From assembly GCA_013815585.1 (NCBI GenBank), contig JACDFU010000008.1:1-33131 (forward strand): 33,131 bases of DNA. The letters are read 5' to 3'. The notes beneath the pieces are model-generated. The model searched no databases. It worked only from the letters and a program-made list of their open reading frames with translations, and had not been told where the DNA came from. Within the stretch, counting starts at the first letter, position 1. Each line of letters begins with the position of its first letter. This document shows positions 17,121 to 24,826 of this stretch, piece after piece. The stretch is from Chloroflexota bacterium (GTDB lineage: Bacteria > Chloroflexota > Limnocylindria > Limnocylindrales > CSP1-4). The position numbers and the translations under genes were made by a program.

Positions 17121-20100
17121 GTGGTCTGTCCGAGCTGTGGCACGGCCAGCGAGAACGGCCAGAAATTCTGTCCGCAGTGCGGGACGCGCCTCGCGCGCGT
17201 CTGCTCCGCGTGCGGCGCGGCGAACGCACCGACCTATCGCTTCTGTGGCGAATGTGGCTCGGCGCTCGGCGATCCCACTGGGCCGGCTGCGTTCAGCGCG
17301 ACGGCTCCCGCAGGGAACGCTCCGCCGGCTCCCTCCGGCCCTGCTCCGAATCTTCCCGCCACCGTCGCCGAACGCCGCGTGGTGACTGTGCTGTTCGCCG
17401 ATCTTGTGGGCTTCACCGGCCTCGCCGAAGATCGGGATCCCGAGGCCGTTCGGGAACTGCTGACGAGATACTTCGAGCGAGCTCGCGAAACGATCGAGCG
17501 GTACGGCGGCACCGTCGAGAAGTTCATCGGCGATGCTGTCATGGCCGTCTGGGGGGCGCCGATCGCTCGCGAGGACGACGCCGAGCGCGCCGTACGTGCG
17601 GCCCTGGAGTTCGTCGACGTGGTGCGCGGGTTGCGGCCGAGTGCCGAGGGGGACGAGATCCTTGCCCGGGCAGCCGTGCTGACGGGGGAAGCAGCGGTCA
17701 CGCTCGGTGCGACGGGTCAGGGCATGGTGGCGGGCGATCTGGTCAACACCGCGTCGCGACTTCAATCGGTCGCGCCGCCGGGCGGCGTGCTCGTGGGTGA
17801 GTCGACACACGCGGCGACTGCGGAGGCAATCGCGTACGAGCGGGCCGGCGAGCACGTCCTCAAGGGCAAGGCGGCCCCCGTCGCTGCCTGGCGCGCGATG
17901 CGGGTCGTCGCGAAGCTGGGCGGCGTTGCCCGCGCGGAGGGCCTGGAGCCGCCCTACGTTGGGCGTGATGCGCAGCTCCGACTGCTGAAGGATTTCCTCC
18001 ATTCCACGGCATCGGAAGGCCGCCTGCGGTTCGTGTCGGTGACCGGACAGGCCGGGACCGGCAAGAGCCGGCTCACGTGGGAGTTCCACAAGTACATCGA
18101 CGGCCTCGTCGATGACGTGTTCTGGCACCAGGGCCGCTCGCCGGCCTACGGCGAGGGCGTGACGTTCTGGGCTCTCGGCGAGATGGTACGGAAGCGGGCA
18201 GGCCTGGCGGAGGACGACGATTCCGCCACCACCCGGGCCAAGATCAGGGCCGCCCTCGAGGAGTACGTCCCCGACGAGGAGGAGCGCCGCTGGATCGAGC
18301 CCACCTTGCTCGGACTGCTTGGCCTCGAGGAGGTCCGGACGGTAGAGCGCGAGGAGCTGTTCGCCGCCTGGCGGACGTTCTTCGAGCGCGTAAGCGACCG
18401 GGGCGTGACCGTCCTGGTCTTCGAGGACGTTCATTGGGCCGACCAGGGTCTGATCGACTTCATCGACCACCTGGCAGAGTGGTCGACCGAACATCCGATC
18501 CTGCTCCTGACGCTGGCACGCGCGGAATTCCTCGAGACGCACCGGGAATGGGGAGCCGGGCGACGGAACTTCGTCGCGCTCTCGCTCGACCCGCTGCCCG
18601 ACGAGGCCATGGGAGAGCTCCTTGCTGGCCTGGTCCCGGGCCTGCCTGACGCCGCCAGGCAGGCGATCCTCGAACGCGCGGAGGGGATTCCGCTGTATGC
18701 GGTCGAGATGGTTCGCAAGCTTCTCGTCGACGGCCGGCTGGAACGGGTGGGGGACGCGTACCGTCCGGTCGACGACCTCGCGCGCCTCGAGATTCCCGAC
18801 ACGCTGCATGCGCTGATCGCTGCGCGTCTCGATTCGCTCGACCCCGCAGAGCGCTCGCTGCTGCACAATGCCGCGATCCTGGGCCAGACCTTCAGCGTCG
18901 CCGCGCTGGCCGCTGTCAGCGGCAGTCCTGCCGAGGCGATCGAGCCGCTGCTCCGCGACCTTGTGCGACGCGAGGTGCTGGCCCACAACCGCGATCCGCG
19001 CTCGCCGGAGCGTGGTCAGTACGGCTTCGTCCAGGCGCTAATCCGCGAGGTCGCGTACGCGACGCTCTCGCGGCGCGACCGCCGTTCGCGCCATCTCGCC
19101 GCGGCGCGGTACTTCGAGGCGTTGGGCGACGATGAGCTGGCGGGCGTCCTGGCCATGCACTACCTGGACGCTTTTCAGGCCTCCGACGAGGGCCCGGAAG
19201 CAGGCGCCATCGCCGCACAGGCCCGGATCGCCCTGCGGGCGGCGGCCGAGCGCGCCCTGGCACTTCACTCCCCCGAACAGGCGCTGTCGTACGTGGATGC
19301 CGCACTGCAGGTCACCCGCGAGCCCCTTCAGCGCGGCCTCCTGCACGAGCTGGCGGGCAGCGCCGCGCGAGGCGCGGCCAGGTCTGACCTGGCGAGGCAG
19401 CACTATCGTCGGGCGCTCGACGAGCTGACCACTGCAGGTGATGGGCGCGGCATCCTGCGGGCCACTGCCGCCATCGGCACGGTCGCCGCGACGGATGGCC
19501 AGGCCCACGACGCGATCGCGCTATTGGAGCCTGCTGTCGCAACGCTCGGTGAGCTCGCGGATACGCCCGAGGGGATCGCGCTCGTATCCACGCTGGCGCG
19601 TAGTTACCTGTTCGCGGATGACTACGCCCGTGCGATCGAGGCCTCTGACCGGGCTCTGATTGCGGCCGAGGCGATCGACGATATCGCCCTCATCACCGAG
19701 GCGGTGCTGACCAAGGGGACGACGCTCGCGTTCACGAGTCGCCATCGCGAGGCGCTGGTCTTGTTGAGCGGTGCGCTCCAGCTCGCGGAGACGAACGGAT
19801 TCGTCGCCTCGGAACTGCGTGCTCGCCTCAACATCAGCTTCCTGCAGCTCTCTGACGATCCACGCCAATCCTTCGCGTCCGCGTATGCGGGCGTGGAACG
19901 AGCTCGGCGCCTGGGCCTCAGAAATTGGACCTTCCTGCTCACCGGCAACGCGTCCAGCGCTGCCTTTGCCCTCGGCGACTGGGATTTCCCCGTCCACGCG
20001 GCCGAGGAGCTCGCCCCCGCGGACGTCACGCTCTCGGGCACGGACGCCTCCGAATTGGTGGGCGTCTCCATGATCATCCAGGCTCTCCGCGGCGACAGGG

Positions 20101-20687
20101 GAAGTGCGGGCGGCGTCGACCGCTTCGACGAGTTGGTTGCGAACACAACCACGACCCAGGAACAGACAACCTATGCGCTCGTCCACGCTTGGCTGGAGGT
20201 CTCGAGAGGACGGTTCGCGGATGCGCTCGCGCACGACGTCGGCGGTACCGATCCCGCGATCAGCCTGCTGTTCTACGTGCCTGCCACGCACGCGGCCCTC
20301 TGGCTCCGCGACCTCTCGGAAAGCCGCTCGCTTCTGGAACGGATCACCGCCACCGGGCTCCATGGACGCTGGGTCACGGCGCTGGGGCAGGCGGTTGCGG
20401 CTGGAATCGCGGCGCTGGAGGGGCGCCTGCCGGAAGCCGAGGTTGGCTGGACGGCATCGCTGACGGCGTTCCGTGAGATCGGCGCAGTGCGCGACGTGGC
20501 GCTGGTCGAGATGGACCGCGCGGCGCTTGCGGAACCTGCAGTGGCCCAAGCCGCGGCGGGAGCCGCGCGCGAGCTGCTCCTGTCCCTTGGCGCGACCGCT
20601 GCCCTACAGCTTCTGGAACAGATCGGCGCTCAATGGGCGCCGATCCGTGAGCCGGCCACGGATGATGCGCGGGCGCTGTCGCGGTAG
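17121..20687 (+). CDS. double zinc-ribbon, class III adenylate/guanylate cyclase, AAA ATPase and TPR-like regulator
   Basis: 1188 aa: MVCPSCGTASENGQKFCPQCG...CSACG...FCGECG; VTVLFADLVGFTGLAE...FIGDAVMAVWGAP; VTGQAGTGKSRLTWEF (Walker A), VLVFEDVHWAD (Walker B); helical repeats at the C-terminus. Confidence 0.9.
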   Translation: MVCPSCGTASENGQKFCPQCGTRLARVCSACGAANAPTYRFCGECGSALGDPTGPAAFSATAPAGNAPPAPSGPAPNLPATVAERRVVTVLFADLVGFTGLAEDRDPEAVRELLTRYFERARETIERYGGTVEKFIGDAVMAVWGAPIAREDDAERAVRAALEFVDVVRGLRPSAEGDEILARAAVLTGEAAVTLGATGQGMVAGDLVNTASRLQSVAPPGGVLVGESTHAATAEAIAYERAGEHVLKGKAAPVAAWRAMRVVAKLGGVARAEGLEPPYVGRDAQLRLLKDFLHSTASEGRLRFVSVTGQAGTGKSRLTWEFHKYIDGLVDDVFWHQGRSPAYGEGVTFWALGEMVRKRAGLAEDDDSATTRAKIRAALEEYVPDEEERRWIEPTLLGLLGLEEVRTVEREELFAAWRTFFERVSDRGVTVLVFEDVHWADQGLIDFIDHLAEWSTEHPILLLTLARAEFLETHREWGAGRRNFVALSLDPLPDEAMGELLAGLVPGLPDAARQAILERAEGIPLYAVEMVRKLLVDGRLERVGDAYRPVDDLARLEIPDTLHALIAARLDSLDPAERSLLHNAAILGQTFSVAALAAVSGSPAEAIEPLLRDLVRREVLAHNRDPRSPERGQYGFVQALIREVAYATLSRRDRRSRHLAAARYFEALGDDELAGVLAMHYLDAFQASDEGPEAGAIAAQARIALRAAAERALALHSPEQALSYVDAALQVTREPLQRGLLHELAGSAARGAARSDLARQHYRRALDELTTAGDGRGILRATAAIGTVAATDGQAHDAIALLEPAVATLGELADTPEGIALVSTLARSYLFADDYARAIEASDRALIAAEAIDDIALITEAVLTKGTTLAFTSRHREALVLLSGALQLAETNGFVASELRARLNISFLQLSDDPRQSFASAYAGVERARRLGLRNWTFLLTGNASSAAFALGDWDFPVHAAEELAPADVTLSGTDASELVGVSMIIQALRGDRGSAGGVDRFDELVANTTTTQEQTTYALVHAWLEVSRGRFADALAHDVGGTDPAISLLFYVPATHAALWLRDLSESRSLLERITATGLHGRWVTALGQAVAAGIAALEGRLPEAEVGWTASLTAFREIGAVRDVALVEMDRAALAEPAVAQAAAGAARELLLSLGATAALQLLEQIGAQWAPIREPATDDARALSR

Positions 20688-20707
20688 GTCGCGTGACTGA
20701 GTCGCTT

Positions 20708-21390
20708 CTAGCTCGCCACTGGTTGCAGGACGTCCAGTGAGGCCCGCTCGCCGGCAGGGATGATCGTCTCGTCGCTGCCGCGGAGGACGGTCATCACGCC
20801 CCAGTCTCGGACGTCGAGCGTGCCGGCCGCTGGGTCGAGGATGCAGCTCGTGTGCTCGTCCAGGCCGAGCACCACGGTGGTCGGCGGCAGAAGCTCGCGC
20901 AGCCGCTCAAAGCGGTCACGGCCCACGAAGCACCGGCTCGTGTCGAGCCCAGCCCCGCCCTCCGTGTTGTTCCAGTGCGGCACCACGGTGAGCTCGATGC
21001 CGATGTCGGCACAGAGATCGAGGCCCGGGCGCCAGCTCAGTTCCTCCCCCGCCTTGTAGATCTCGTAGACCGGCAGGCAGTGCGTCCCGATCGCCACGGC
21101 GGCCGCGCTCGCCAGAGCCAGGCCGGAACCGCCATGCCATGCACCTCCGGGTCGCCTGCGTCGCCCGGCGAAGCGCCCGGATCACGACCACCTCCGGGTG
21201 GTGGTTCCCTAGGCTGTGGCGCACGAAATCGGCCAGCCTGCCGGCGACCGCGTCGGCGTTCGGCTGGAAGCCCGCCGGGGTGGGCAGGATGGCGACGCGG
21301 ACTGGGCTGGGGAATCTGCGCAGCACCTCTTCGTGGACTTGCCTGCCGCTCCGCGCGGTCTCCCCGGATCCGAACAGGACGAGCGGTCCG
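20708..21390 (-). pseudogene. S51-like/type 1 glutamine amidotransferase-like protein, frameshifted and internally deleted
   Basis: N-part GPLVLFGSGETARSGRQVHEEVLRRFPSPVRVAILPTPAGFQPNADAVAGRLADFVRHSLGNHHPEVVVIRALRR in one frame; GDAGDPEV in a second frame; GSGLALASAAAVAIGTHCLPVYEIYKAGEELSWRPGLDLC...PHWNNTEGGAGLDTSRCFVGRDRF in a third. Confidence 0.7.
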
Positions 21391-21442
21391 CGGGCAGCCG
21401 CCAGCCCGCTGCTGCCCCGGTCGGGTGTGGCCTCCGTGTGCC

Positions 21443-21892
21443 TCAGCTGACCTGGCGCTGCGCCTGCTCCTTGCGCGCGGCCATCCGGGCCCCGAGCTCC
21501 TCGAGCTCGGCCTTGTCGAAGACCTGCCGTGCCTTGGAGAACATCTCGCCCTCTTCCTCTTCGACGTGATGCTCGATGTTCTCCTTCATCACCTTCGCCT
21601 TGGGACCCCAGGTCTCGTGGTCGAAGGGAAGTGCGGAGAGCTCGCCCATCAGGGTATCGACGACGTTGTGCTCCTCGTAGCCCTCGAGCACGATCTCCTT
21701 GGCCCTGGGGTGCTCCTTGAGGGCCGGGTAGAAGATCTCCTCCTCGATCACCTCGTGGACCGTCAGCTCGGCCTTGATCTTGGTGAACAGCTCCTCTCGC
21801 GTCTTGACGCCGCGCTCAGTCGTCGTCTCCAGCTCATCGAGGAGCTTCTTCACCTTGGCGTGGTCGTCGGTCAGGAGCTTGATCGCGTTCAC
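21443..21892 (-). CDS. hemerythrin HHE cation-binding domain protein
   Basis: MNAIKLLTDDHAKVKKLLDELE, EVIEEEIFYPALKEH, EEHNVVDTLMGEL, VEEEEGEMF; SD GAGGAGGA upstream of the GTG. Confidence 0.92.
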   Translation of the reverse strand: MNAIKLLTDDHAKVKKLLDELETTTERGVKTREELFTKIKAELTVHEVIEEEIFYPALKEHPRAKEIVLEGYEEHNVVDTLMGELSALPFDHETWGPKAKVMKENIEHHVEEEEGEMFSKARQVFDKAELEELGARMAARKEQAQRQVS

Positions 21893-22028
21893 AGGTCCTC
21901 CTCAGGCGTGGTCAGGGGTTAAGGGGGTCGTCCACGCAAACGGGACCACGGCGGCGGGGCGATGCTCGCATCAGGCAGCGGGGCCAGGCTCTCACTGCCC
22001 TTTCAGTCCGGCGGGACCCCCTCGGCTT

Positions 22029-22475
22029 CTACCCCGCGTCGGCCTCCAGCCGGTCGATCTTCTCGATTCTCGCGACGTGGCGCCCGCCCGCGAACTCGGT
22101 GGCGAGAAAGGCCTCCACGCACGCCCGGGCCACCGCCGTGCCCACGATGCGCGCCCCCATCGAAAGCACGTTGGCGTCGTTGTGCTTTCGACCCAGACCC
22201 GCGACGACCGGGTCTGATGCCTCGACGCAGCGGATGCCGCGCACCTTGTTGGCTACGATCGCTTCGCCGGTTCCGCTGCCACCGAGCACGATGCCTCGCT
22301 CGCATTCGCCGCGGGCGACCGCCTGAGCGGCAGGCGCGATGGCATCGGGGTAGTCGTCAGCCTCGCCGCCGTCCGTGGCGAAGTCGACCGGCTCATGCCC
22401 GAGCTCGTGCACCCACTCGATCACCTGGCCCTTGAGGGGCAGCCCGGCGTGATCCGAAGCGACGCAGATCCTCAC
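22029..22475 (-). CDS. rpiB: ribose-5-phosphate isomerase B (RpiB/LacAB family)
   Basis: MRICVASDHAGLPLKGQVIEWV, IVLGGSGTGEAIVANKVRGIRC, RKHNDANVLSMGARIVG, FAGGRHVARIEKI. Confidence 0.92.
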   Translation of the reverse strand: MRICVASDHAGLPLKGQVIEWVHELGHEPVDFATDGGEADDYPDAIAPAAQAVARGECERGIVLGGSGTGEAIVANKVRGIRCVEASDPVVAGLGRKHNDANVLSMGARIVGTAVARACVEAFLATEFAGGRHVARIEKIDRLEADAG

Positions 22476-22481
22476 CTGATC

Positions 22482-22487
22482 ACCGTA
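22482..22487 (-). promoter_or_regulatory. putative leaderless -10 element TACGGT for rpiB
   Basis: Minus strand TACGGT-gatcag-GTG (6 nt). Confidence 0.4.
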
Positions 22488-22490
22488 CCT

Positions 22491-23291
22491 TCACTCCGGC
22501 TCGGCCGTGCGAGCCGCCCGTCGTTCTCTGTCCGCCTCCGCGGCCTCATCTGTCTGGGATGTCGCTGCGGCAACGGCTTCGGCCCTGAGCTCCTGCTGGG
22601 CCGAGCGGACCAGGATGGCGACCGCCTCTTCGACGTCGTCGGTCACATGGACGAGGCCAACATCCGATCGGGCGATCTTGCCCTCGCCGGCCACCGGTCC
22701 CGCGAGCCAGTCGATCAGGCCGCGCCAGTAGTCGGAGCCGAAGAGGACGACTGGGAAGTGCTCGATCTTGCCCGTCTGGACCAGGGTGAGCGACTCGAAG
22801 AGCTCGTCGAGCGTCCCGTAGCCGCCCGGGAAGATCACGAAGCCCTGGGCGTATTTCACGAACATCGTCTTGCGCACGAAGAAGTACCGAAAGTTGATCG
22901 TCACGTCGCAGTAGGGGTTCGTCGACTGTTCGTGCGGCAACTCGATTGCGAGGCCGATCGACGGGCCGCCGCCCTCGCGAGCCCCACGGTTCGCAGCCTC
23001 CATGATCCCCGGCCCGCCGCCGGTGATGATGGTGAATCCGCTCTCGGCAAGCCGGCGGGCAAGCTGTCTGGCCGCCGGGTACATCGGATCGCTCTCGTCG
23101 GTGCGGGCCGACCCGAAGATGCTGATGCTGATGCCGAGCTCCGCCAGGCTGTCGAAGCCCTCGATGAACTCGCCCATGATTCTCAGCGCGCGCCAGGCGT
23201 CGCTCTGAAGGAAGGTTACGTCCGCAGGCGGCTTCTGGAGAAACCGGCGGTCCTCGGTCGGGCGCGTCTGTGGCCGGCGCTCCTCGGTCAT
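22491..23291 (-). CDS. TIGR00730/LOG family Rossmann-fold protein
   Basis: ISIFGSARTDESDPMYPAARQLARRLAESGFTIITGGGPGIMEAANRGAREGGGPSIGLAIELPHEQ, VIFPGGYGTLDELFESLTLVQTGKI (PGGxGTxxE). Confidence 0.95.
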   Translation of the reverse strand: MTEERRPQTRPTEDRRFLQKPPADVTFLQSDAWRALRIMGEFIEGFDSLAELGISISIFGSARTDESDPMYPAARQLARRLAESGFTIITGGGPGIMEAANRGAREGGGPSIGLAIELPHEQSTNPYCDVTINFRYFFVRKTMFVKYAQGFVIFPGGYGTLDELFESLTLVQTGKIEHFPVVLFGSDYWRGLIDWLAGPVAGEGKIARSDVGLVHVTDDVEEAVAILVRSAQQELRAEAVAAATSQTDEAAEADRERRAARTAEPE

Positions 23292-23297
23292 GGCGCG

Positions 23298-23303
23298 AGC
23301 ATA
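23298..23303 (-). promoter_or_regulatory. putative leaderless -10 element TATGCT for the LOG-family gene
   Basis: Minus strand TATGCT-cgcgcc-ATG (6 nt). Confidence 0.5.
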
Positions 23304-23330
23304 GCGGCGGTGAATCTCGTGCGCGGTGGC

Positions 23331-23336
23331 CATACT
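23331..23336 (+). promoter_or_regulatory. putative leaderless -10 element CATACT for the lipoprotein gene
   Basis: CATACT-gaaggc-ATG (6 nt). Confidence 0.45.
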
Positions 23337-23342
23337 GAAGGC

Positions 23343-23834
23343 ATGACCGGCCATCAGAGCGGCGACCCGGCTCGCCGGGCGTCACGCCGCGGCCCGCCAG
23401 CGGTTCTCCTGCTCGCTGCCAGTCTGCTGGTCGCGGCCTGCTCGAGTAGCGCGGGCGCCCTGCCGACCTCCAGCGCCGAGACCGCACCCCCCGGGGCCAC
23501 GGGATCCACGGGCACCGCTCCGTCGGCATCGGCCGGAGGCGGTCCGGTCGGCGGTGTCGACAGCGTCGAGGAAGCGATCGCGGCGGTGGGCGAGCTTGAC
23601 TCCAACTTCCTGGGCTACGAGCCGCTCGACCCGAACGTGATCGGCGCATCCAACTGGGTGGAAGTCGAGGAGACCGCCGACGGGTACGCCCTCGTCTTCG
23701 TCAGCGGGTCAGGCGATTGTCCCGCTGGCTGCATCAACCGGTCGAACGTGAAGTTCAGCGTCGCGCGGGACGGTGCGGTCGAGCGCCGCTGCGAGTGGCA
23801 CACGGGCGACCAGGCCGCGGGCACTCCCTGCTGA
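23343..23834 (+). CDS. putative lipoprotein
   Basis: MTGHQSGDPARRASRRGPPAVLLLAASLLVAACSSSAGALP: lipobox VAAC followed by a Ser/Gly/Ala linker and a small globular domain. Confidence 0.75.
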   Translation: MTGHQSGDPARRASRRGPPAVLLLAASLLVAACSSSAGALPTSSAETAPPGATGSTGTAPSASAGGGPVGGVDSVEEAIAAVGELDSNFLGYEPLDPNVIGASNWVEVEETADGYALVFVSGSGDCPAGCINRSNVKFSVARDGAVERRCEWHTGDQAAGTPC

Positions 23835-23920
23835 CGGTGCATTTCACGCTTGTGGACTAAAGTCTTCGGTGGCGCGCGGGTGGAACAGCCCGGCCCCGTG
23901 TCACCTGGAGGGCTCGCGAG

Positions 23921-24091
23921 ATGGCAACCGAGGTCGACCCGGTCTGCGGGATGCAAGTCGAAACGGAGGGAGCGCAGCTCGTCTCCGAGTACGACGGCAA
24001 GACTTACTACTTCTGCGGCAAGGGTTGCAAGCTGGATTTCGACGAGGATCCGAAGCGCTATCTCGATCCGAGCTACCAGCCGTCGATGTGA
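23921..24091 (+). CDS. YHS-domain protein
   Basis: ATG at 23921 with GGAGGG upstream: MATEVDPVCGMQVETEGAQLVSEYDGKTYYFCGKGCKLDFDEDPKRYLDPSYQPSM. DPVCGM...YYFCGKGCKxxF is the YHS signature. Too short for the supplied ORF track. Confidence 0.93.
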   Translation: MATEVDPVCGMQVETEGAQLVSEYDGKTYYFCGKGCKLDFDEDPKRYLDPSYQPSM

Positions 24092-24092
24092 C

Positions 24093-24136
24093 GTAAGCGG
24101 CCGGTAAGCGGCCGCCAACCGCGCGTCAACCGGCTC
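24093..24136 (+). promoter_or_regulatory. four 11-bp direct repeats, candidate OmpR/PhoB-type response-regulator box
   Basis: GTAAGCGGCCG / GTAAGCGGCCG / CCAACCGCGCG / TCAACCGGCTC in exact 11-bp register, followed by a -10-like TAGCGT at 24141. Confidence 0.6.
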
Positions 24137-24208
24137 TCGCTAGCGTGCCGTCCGTCGCCATCCTGGGCGACCCGGGGAACGACACGAGGGCATGGAGGAT
24201 GCGCGGAT

Positions 24209-24391
24209 ATGCAGATCGTCATCACGCTCGTCGCCAGGACTGGGGCCGTGCTCAGTCAGCGACACACCCCAGCCGGCCTGCTCCTGCTCGTCGGGGGCCT
24301 CCTCGCCTTCGGCGTGGGTGGGTCGATCCCAGGCCTCGGCCTTACGCCTGACGGCTGGCTGAGTCCGCTTCCCTTTCGCTGGGCAACCTGA
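24209..24391 (+). CDS. small hydrophobic protein (possible single-TM)
   Basis: [68 protein letters not shown] 9 nt upstream of the ATG; promoter-like elements upstream. Confidence 0.45.
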   Translation: MQIVITLVARTGAVLSQRHTPAGLLLLVGGLLAFGVGGSIPGLGLTPDGWLSPLPFRWAT

Positions 24392-24396
24392 GCCAT

Positions 24397-24423
24397 CGGA
24401 CGCGCCAGCGCGTGGCGCGTCCG
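24397..24423. terminator. GC-rich stem-loop (10-bp stem, 7-nt loop)
   Basis: CGGACGCGCC-AGCGCGT-GGCGCGTCCG perfect inverted repeat 6 nt after the small ORF stop; no T-tract. Confidence 0.5.
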
Positions 24424-24533
24424 GCAAGTTATCGCTGACAGCCACGCTGTCAATGGCGACGTCGCTCGGGGCTCGTCTGCGCTCGCCCGGGGTAAGATTG
24501 CCTCACTGCCGCGCGATCAAAGTGGAGAGCCCG

Positions 24534-24824
24534 ATGACGTACGTCATTGCCGAGCCCTGTATCGATCTCCTCGATCAGTCCTGCGTCTCGGTCTGCCCGG
24601 TGGACTGCATCCACTTCGAGCAGGGCGTGGATCGCAAGCTGTACATCGATCCGAACGAGTGCATCGACTGCGGTGCCTGCGAGCCGGAGTGCCCGGTGAC
24701 CGCGATCTACCCGGAGGACGCGCTTCCCGCCGAGTACGCGCAATACACGGAGCTCGATGCGCGCTGGTTCCAGGACAAGGACTCGGCCCGGGCGACCATC
24801 GACCAGTGGAAGCCTCCCGCCTGA
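24534..24824 (+). CDS. fdxA: 7Fe (3Fe-4S/4Fe-4S) ferredoxin
   Basis: [59 protein letters not shown]; Cx7Cx3C plus Cx2Cx2Cx3C cluster ligands. Confidence 0.95.
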   Translation: MTYVIAEPCIDLLDQSCVSVCPVDCIHFEQGVDRKLYIDPNECIDCGACEPECPVTAIYPEDALPAEYAQYTELDARWFQDKDSARATIDQWKPPA

Positions 24825-24826
24825 GC

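Noticed and set aside
17076-18986. 636-aa minus-strand ORF opposite the zinc-ribbon/cyclase gene
   Set aside because: Shadow ORF; plus strand has unmistakable cyclase and AAA motifs.
22395-23342. N-terminal part of the 479-aa plus-strand ORF 22395-23834
   Set aside because: Antisense to the LOG-family gene; only the part from ATG 23343 has a signal peptide/lipobox and a promoter.
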